Source: Trichostrongylus colubriformis | Lineage: Eukaryota; Nematoda; Chromadorea; Rhabditida; Trichostrongylidae | NCBI GenBank assembly: GCA_963978905.1 | Contig: OZ022258.1 | Coordinates: forward strand, 57,148,591-57,212,590 | Length of the DNA: 64,000 nucleotides | Direction of reading: 5' to 3' | Part shown: one piece after another, positions 53,401-62,400 of the stretch | Layout of the letters: every line of letters begins with the position of its first letter | Position numbering within the stretch: the stretch's first letter is position 1 | Notes under the pieces: model-generated | What the model was told of the DNA's origin: nothing | Seen by the model: the letters and a program-made list of their open reading frames with translations, nothing else | Database searches by the model: none | Made by a program: the position numbers and the translations under genes

Positions 53401-56400
53401 TCAGCGCTCAATTGATTTGGTCACCAAATCTCCATTGTTCAGAAAGAAATTAAACCTACCTAATTCGTAAACAGCAGTGAATCCATTGCTTGCTGCAAAA
53501 GTGTCTGTACGAATTCGTACGAACAAGAAATTGCCCGTAGAATAAATCGTCGAGGGTGCATAGATGTTGCAGTACCTGAAAAAATCATTAGAAATGATAT
53601 CCAATTCGAGCGAAAGAAAGAAATTCCATCAATTTATTCTGGAAGTGTTGAAGGCAGTGGGTGCGCTAAGCGCGCGTGCGACTTCACAGTTAGCCAGGAA
53701 CGCTGTTATCAGTGAGATGTGCGCAATGTCTTGTATGGGTCCACCAAAAAGCCTAGTGTATTCCCTATTTTTGAGAATAAATCGTCGAGGATGCATAGAT
53801 GTTGCACCCTCGACGATTTATTGGCGCTCAAGGTGGGATTATATACGAGTGATTTCAAATGTTTACAATCGTTTGGAGGAATCTCCACGGAAAAATAAGT
53901 TCTTTGTTACCCATAGATATTACCGATGTATTTGCCTAATAAGGGCCGCAAGCAGAGTTTCACGCGAAAAAGTGAAAATCCGGCGGAGATACAGGTATTC
54001 CCAAATCCTCGGCCGGGTGGGCGTGGCCTTCAAGTAAAGGCCCCATTCCGTCGTCCGCCGCGGTTGGGAACGGAGAGTGGGACTGTCTATGTAACTTTCT
54101 GTTCCTACAATGCGTCTCCGACCGCGGCGGACTACAGGGTGGGCACTTGCTCGGTGGCCTCGTCTATCCGGGCGAGATTTTTTGGTACTGTATTTTGGCC
54201 GGATTCACATTTTTCACGTGAAACTTTGCATGCGGCCTACATCAGGCAAATACAACGTAAATATATGAGTAACGGAGAAACTCATTTTTCCGTGGAAGGT
54301 TCCTTTGAACACACCGCGGAGGAGCTCATTTTGGCCTGCGGTTGCACAAACGATGCCTTGTCTAGTCGTCGAGCGTAAATTCATTGGATATTCACTGTCA
54401 TGAAGTTTTTTGATACTTTTTCGCTTATTCCCACTGACATTGTTTCACCTAATGTTTGTCGTGTCACTTGTTGACCGTCTACATGAATGAAATAAATACC
54501 CCCTGCTCTTTCCGCCACCAGCAGGCAACTCGGACACTGAAGCATGCAGTTCGAGGAAGCGCGCTGGGATCGCAATAGCGCCCCGAAGCCGCTTTTTTCA
54601 ACGCGAGTTTCGCTACGCTTCAATTTTTCTGAGCTCAAGCGTTCTGATAGAGAGTAGTGTTTTCAAATAAGCTTCTCCCCTTCCATGCTTTCCCGTTGAC
54701 GGGACTGGCTTGAACTGATTCTGGACGGGTGAAGAGGTGACGCGCGCTCTCCGAGAGGACTGCTAGTTCTCAACGGTACCAGCAAGGCATGTGTCGCGCG
54801 CGCTGATGCAATGCGTGCGGTGCTCGACGCTCGACTTCGAGTGTCCTGTAGCACACCCTAATTTCTGCAGTTAGCGCGCCGTACGCAGCACACCATAGCT
54901 CCGAAACTTTCTGCAGGAATGTGTCACAACCAGGTATTTGAAGGTATAAATTCTATGTTAGTCCACTTTTCCACGGTTTGGAGCCTCAAATGGCTGAGAG
55001 CTCTCCAAGAGGACATTTCATGAAAGCTTCATACACGAAACGTACCGGCCAATCAGCGGCGAGTGCTCCGTAGGACCATCTCGAATCTCCAACCAGTCGC
55101 ATTCCTCGCAGCCGCAACTGATACAATAATAATAAGTTGAGAATTCTGATATTTGATGATTTTTCTTGATAAAGTATGTGGTGATTATACTCATAAACCA
55201 CTTACTCGTCATCGGCAGATTCCATTCTGAACTGTTCTGCATTAACAGTAAATTTCAGACGATGTCCATTCGGAGCACGTAAGGTGTACTGACAGTCCAG
55301 GGAGTGTGGTAAATCTGAATCATAACAATTAGTGTGGTAAGTCCGAGGTATAAAGACTTTTATCAATAATTTAATCATGGAGTACTACACACCTTATAAA
55401 AAGAATTTGGATTCAAAGGACTAAAGATTTGAACCATCTAAATACGGTAACAAGGCCAAGTGGTTTGGCTAATAACGGTAGGCACTCAAGGTGTATAAGA
55501 TTCATGGTGGAAACAGGGATTTTTTTGCGCTTTGCAGCATAAATTGAATCAAGTGGTCATTTTTTTGATGCTCCACTTTTTGTTGACTTTAGATTCAGAT
55601 AAAAGTGAATTGATTTGTAATCAAATTCAATCGTATGTGCCACATAGTGCAGCAGTGAACACCTGAATGATTAGCCAACCTGGAACCCGAAAAATCTTCA
55701 TATTTACCCACTGATCTCAGGGGGGAGGGGGTTTGCCGCACTGCAGTCAAATATCGAAGGTAGCCAGGCGGATCTGTGATATGTGGCAGTAATATGCAGT
55801 GATATGGCCCTTTCGCTTGTGAAAAGACGCCGATGCGGCGACGAGAGGGAGGGGGTTCTACATGCCGTAGGGACTTGTGAAAAGCTACATAACACGCTTC
55901 TCACGGGAAACAGTGCTTAATACCGCCTTCTTAGACCCAAAAATTATTAATTGAAGCATACTGTCCCCTCCTGAGCACATGAGTTATCGCTTCTGCTAAT
56001 GGTCCAACTTGAAGATAAAATTTTTTTCAAGAATTGTCAAAATCCCGTATAAAAAGTCGTGAAATGACATAAAAACGGCGACTTATAGCAAATATTGTTG
56101 ATCTCATCACTCACATCCCGGATATCGTGGTGTGCTGAGCACTTTAGAAGGCTCACTCTCATCAACAAACAGACTCTCAGAACTGCAATCCTCGGAAATC
56201 TCGAATATTCTCATTTTGAAGCCCTGAAAATTATCTGTTGCACATTAGTACAACTAATGCAGCTGATTGAAATGATCCCGTAAGCAAAAGCTTTTCCAAA
56301 AACCTCACTTTATTCCTTTGTCCAACATTTGTATAGCGTACGAATAGTCTCCCTGTTTGCATAGTGCCATTACGAGTCATTGAAGAGTCGAGTGTACCGC

Positions 56401-59400
56401 AGTACAACGTCTCTTTTTTATTCGGACCGAACTGAGTGGAGCGAGGTGACTGAAAATGTCACAGTCAACAATTTTTAGCTGAACTGGTAGTTTTATATAT
56501 TTTCATAAATGCATAATAGGTTGATCAGAAAGTTTTGATAGGGTCAGGATTTTTTTCTGTTTTATTTTACAACTCAGCAAACAATGAAAGCTAACCCACC
56601 ATATAATAACCATCGTTAGTTATAACATTGTCCCATCCAACGGGCAGGTCAGCAATTCCCTTCTCCCAGAACTGGGGAGACCCTTCATCCAAAACTGGGA
56701 AGACTGGGGTCGAAGAAGTCACCGACTACTCGCTCAAGGTGGTCATAGTTGACGAATTTTATCTTTGCTAGAAAAGCCTTGAGGGGTCGAAACAAGTGGT
56801 AATCTGAGGGGGCGATATCAGGTGAATAGGGTGGATGTGGAACCGTGTCCCAACCTAGCTCCACGGGTCTCTTTACCTATGAGAGAGTTCCGTGCAATAT
56901 TGGAGGAGCTAGGTTGGGACACGCTTCCACATCCACCCTATTCACCTGATACTGCTCCCTCAGATTACCACTTGCTCCGATGCCAGTCATGCTGCCTCAT
57001 ATCCGCCGGGCAAACCACTGCAAGGGCGGAGCAACATTTGCGATTGGCTGACTTGGATTCTCGCCCGTCTGTATCTGTCATCAGCGTCCACTGATGCAAA
57101 GCATGCGAAAGGCAGAAAATGAAAAGGCCGGTTCCGACCGTTATATTCCGTTCTTTCTCTGCTCTTACACCCTGTTCACCTCTATCCTCAATTGTTCCAA
57201 ATTCCGCTAAAATTACCCCTGACAGTGTCTTAAAATTTATGGTTAACACTGTTAGCAGTAATTTTCAGCATCATGCTCCTGCCGAGGCCTATACCTCATT
57301 CCACTGACCTACGTAACCTACAACCCACGCAAGGTCCAAAATTCTGAAGCAACATCGATGGTAACGAACCACTGACAGCACATCTTGTGTGCATTGATCG
57401 GTTTTCTCCAGATCGAGATCAATAAGTTCGTATCCAATGCGACGGTTCGAACCAAGCACTATCGACCACATACATTTCTGAAATACAGCTAGTTAGATTT
57501 CTCCCTTTGTAAGGTAAGCTGCAAGTGATCAGGGTGATATTTTTCAGAATCCTCTTCTAAGTTTCACAGGATTCCGTAATGATCAACTCACTTCGTCTAC
57601 CTGAGGCTCCGGATAGCCGGGGTTTGTGAGAACATGATCGAGTAAGCCATACGATTGCCGGATATAGTCGAATGAATTGCACGCTGAATATATGTATAAG
57701 TATCAAAATTCGTCGAATACAGTGAAAATGAAACTGTCAATCCCATCCCCGTTATGGAACAAGTGAGAAGGTTGAAACATACTTAATCGAAACTCCAGCT
57801 TGAAGCCGCGGCCATTTCTTGAGCGATCGGACACGAAATGCACATACAGCACCTTGACTGTGCAAATTAAGCTGCACCAAATTATTATACATTGATTTTT
57901 GAAGGCACAAAGAAGCCCTCCCGCAGAAACTTTATCCAGAAAGTTTTAAAAGCCTTCTACATAATGATTAGGTGTATCGGAAGAAAGAAAGTATTCGTTC
58001 GACGTACTTTGTTGTACGAGTAGTCGAGGGTTACGTTTGCTTGCGTTGGCCGGCAGTACTTCTGCCCATATTGAAACTCGCTGAAATATCATGTTTTTGC
58101 ATTTTTTTCATTGTCAAAAGTCTCCGGACCAGAACATCAACCGTCTCAATTTGGCTTCTCAAAGAGTTCCCGGAAATTTCATCTCAGTTGCATTAGAATT
58201 TCAGCAGTTTCACTCCCAGCGAATCTTCACCAGTTAAAGGAATCGTCCACAGGATTCATATTTCTCAATACTCTCGGTGCTCGGAGCTTGTAAATCGATT
58301 CTTTTGCTTTGATGCATGCTTTTAGACGTTCGAAAATGGAGTTTACAGTGCGCCGCAGTCACTCCACGTCGACGTCGTACCATATCTTTCGGAGAGGCAA
58401 ATTCAGGGCAACGACAAGGCGTGGGGACTGTCCTACAATCTCCAAACGTCCCCATTCAGGGAAGCCTAACGGGTTGATGTTTCTCTAGAAGGAAGACTGC
58501 AGGTCATGACCCCAGTGAATCACGAAAGTGCGCGTATGTATAGCGCAGCTTTAGTCGATTTGGAGTTCAATCAAAGGCTTTATGATATTACGTTTTATGA
58601 GCATTATCAATTACCATCTTTGCCTGACGGACGTAAATAGGTCTTGATGCGGGAAGCAACCAATCCCGCTGAGAGATAAACGGAGCTGAGCAAAGTGCTC
58701 AGTGACTAAGGGCAACAGATCAACCATTGAGAAACCTTTGTACTTCCGAGTTCATCTACGACACGAAATTCACTAGAGACGGTAGGTTCCGTCTTCGAGA
58801 CATTCAGGTTCGCATCATACCAAAAGGTTCAACTTGCAGACACGTTGTGTGATATAGTGTTTGCACAGTTACTTTCTATCCTTCAGTTGAACTCATTAGT
58901 ATATCCGATCTCTATCTTAGAGCTTTTATGTACTGAGGAACATGACAGTCTATACTTTCCGCCACCGTAGTTATGTTGTTTTGCGTGTAGGGGCCATAAG
59001 CAAAGTTTCACGAGAAGAAGCAATAACACGGCTTGGGTGGAGCTCCTCAAAGCAACACCCGACGAGGTGAGGCTGACCGTGGAGGTGGAGTCACGAGAAG
59101 AAAAGTGGTGGCGGTCGCACGACCGAAGACGCGGAGTAGGAAACAAATCCACAGTGCGCGAAAATGTGAATTGCGGTCTTCCCGCGGGCAGCTGTAAGAG
59201 ATTAGTCGATGGGAATACTCGTGTTGCTTCGCTTCCAAATCTTCGATTTCTGGGTTGAAACAGAGGAATTTTTTGATTTTCCCTGTGTATGTTTAAAACC
59301 GTATTCACTAGAATGATTTGGAATCAGAATTATGGCTTTCGTGCACGATTCCTTCAACCTTCTCAAAAGCCACTAATAACAAGTATCTTTCCAGGAAATC

Positions 59401-62400
59401 ATTAATGTACTCACTCTCCACCTCGTTCTGCTATGTCACGGTCGGGTAGAAGCGAGACGAAATCGAACGGACACGCCGGGGCACCTTCGAGATCCAGTTC
59501 AGTAAACTGAATAACCGAGACCTTCCATTATGAGCTCAGCATTTCTTTCAAGTATGCTTTCAAAATTTTCTTTCGAAGTGATCGATATACGATATTTTTC
59601 GAAATATCAATATTTCGAAACGCCGAGACTTCTTAATTAATTATGTATTGGCTATGCTCAACGTTTCTACGCCCCCTTCAGAGCACAAAAAATAAAGCAT
59701 TTTAAATGAAAATGGTAACTCCCAAGTGACCCACCTTCACACGTAGTCCAGTCATCAGCGGTCTCTCAATTGTCCATTTACAGTGCATATCATTTTCGTA
59801 TCCAATATCTGAGTACTTGTCGATATTTATTGCAAGATAATCATAAATATGCATATGTCTCACCTTTGCCAGGAGGTTTTGGATTGCTTAGTTCTTGCCA
59901 TTCCCATGTGGGAACTAGCACCGATCCGCATGAATATACTGAAACGATGGTGCTAGATAAAGGTTAAAGTCAGCTCAGATTTAAGAGATAACTGGTTGGA
60001 TGGAGGTTTAAGTACATAGCGCGACCCAAAAATCCATTCTATTCGATGTGACATGCGAGAAGACCTTCTAAGGCCGCGCTCATACTTTGTGCTGGCAGAG
60101 CATGGCCGCGTTCATAAGTAGCGAGGCAAGTGGCACGGGGGAGGTACAGAGACGGAGCAGACAACGATACAGGGTGTCGCAGGCATAGACGCAAAGATAC
60201 GCAGCCACGCCCTACCGCCGGCACCGCAAAGTATGAACGCGACCTAACGTCAGGTCACGGGGGAAGGCCGGGGGCAGCGACGATGCCATTCACGTGACGC
60301 GGTTGCCCAATTGACTCCTGCTGCCCTGCCTCTGCGAACGCAAAAATGGGGAACTGGGAACGTTTGAGGAATTCCATAGGGACGTGCTCTGGAAAGTCCG
60401 ATGACCATTTATGGGGGGCGAATATGGATGTAGTAAATAACCCTCAACGCGCTGCTGCAACACATCGAATTTGACGGTAAATATTCCAGTAATTAGGAAC
60501 AAGCAGTCCAACTAGGGGTATAGCTAGTCTAACAGAGAAAATGCGCGCGCATATAGATACCTCTTCAAATCTCACATTTACCAGTACCTTTCGTAACATT
60601 CTTTCCTTCGCCAATTTCTGTGTAATTGGCATCCCGCTTAGGTACACTTCTCCATGTGAGACGGAATTCACTTCGTGGTGGCGCGAAGAATGACACTTCA
60701 AGGCGAGAAAATGGTAGATAAATATCTGAAAGTAGTTACTGTAACCAGATATAATATTCCTTGAAGGAGATGGTAGGGTTAGTTCGGGACGGATATGGAA
60801 AAATTATTGAATATAGAAGCCGGGTGCCCAGAGCTAGATTTCATGAAAACTGAGAAGGAATGAAACGGTCAAAAACCTTATAAATAGGTCCCCATCTCTC
60901 CTTCGATGTCAAAAGTGGGCGGAACAGTTGAAAAAAGGGGCGGGCCGAGCCAAAGCAAGTAGCCGCTCTTGGGCGAAATGGCTCTTCCTACAGCTCGGCA
61001 GCGTCCTCTCAGCGGTATTTTTTTTTACTTTGCTCTTCTTAGACACCTGGTTCCTATTTGGGTGACTCACTTTAGGGGTCAGCCATATCATCCCCATCAA
61101 TGTCTTCAGCAGATTTACTTACCCGCAGGCGGAATAAAACCGGCAACTCGTACGCTGCCAGGTCGTCCATTAGACATAGCATTGTAACTGGGATTGTCAA
61201 CAGCCTCCGCAAGCTAAATACAAAACTAATGATTTATTGACCAAATTGCAGAGCAATCAATGGAAACTAACGAAAAGTCCGATTTTATTGATTCCATCGT
61301 AACCTTCGTAATTTTCTTCAGGAATTCGGATTTGATCGATATGAACAAGAATACCCTGAATAGCAGTGAATCAGCTATATCTATGTAGTTCCATAACAAT
61401 ATACGCGGTACACCACTGCCACATAGCCTTACAGTAATCACTGCTATTGATTTTCTATGCACTTTCTATGACGTCGTGGGCTTCGTCTGCGAGGTGTGCA
61501 ATCACAGCATCAGCACATTTACTTTTACGACGTTAGGTTACTGTAGGGGTTGTGCTAGATAATATCTGCACTGCTTCATGGATACTTCACCTTGTCGGGC
61601 TCTCCTTCAACAGTCCAAATGAAATTCGTGTACAATTCTTCGATCAGTACCAACGGTTGTTGAATAACATGCGATGTTGTGGTTCCGCCGTGTACTGAAT
61701 AAATAACGTCAAAAACACTAAGTAGTGGTATCATGGGGATGTAAGCTTACATCTTGAGAATAGCACCCGCATCACTGGGCTTATTAGATCGTCCTCAGAG
61801 TCTATGTCCATCAGTGTAGGCTTCACATACCGGAACTTCATCCAAATCACCTCTTCCTAAACGAACGGTTGTAGACGACTGAGCAAGAAATATGTACGTG
61901 AGGCCGCGTTCATACTTTGCGACTCAAACGGAAGGAATGTGATACATATCGATCAAGTAATTCAGGCGATAGCACGATTCGCGATACTCGCGCATAGGCG
62001 TATCATTAATCTAGTCGACACATAACTTATCCCCTCTGCCTGAATCGCGCGAGTTGCGTGATCGCCTGAATCGCTAACTATGAACAGTACCTAAGGGAAT
62101 ACAGAAAGCAACATGACTGATTGTTCAGTGTTTGAAAGGGCTTTACGGAATGGTTGCTGCCAATGGAATCGAGGGAGTCTACTTTACTGTGCTCTGCGTC
62201 GCTAAAGGTTAGATCCCTGAGGAGCCCCCTGACATGCTTATAGTAAGCGATCATGCTCATTGCAGGGAGCAAAGGCAGCTGTGTGTGTGTGTTTACGTCT
62301 GATCCGTTGTCACATATGTTTTGGGGACGACACATGTATTTAATCGTTTCGGACCCGCCGGAATGAGGAAAAGTCTACATGCAAAACGCTCTTCCCATTT

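Noticed and set aside
58234..58455. 73-codon minus-strand frame, possible middle of CUB 4
   Set aside because: No acceptor gives a stop-free in-phase link from e11. The exon at 58004-58080 fits better ([13 protein letters not shown]).
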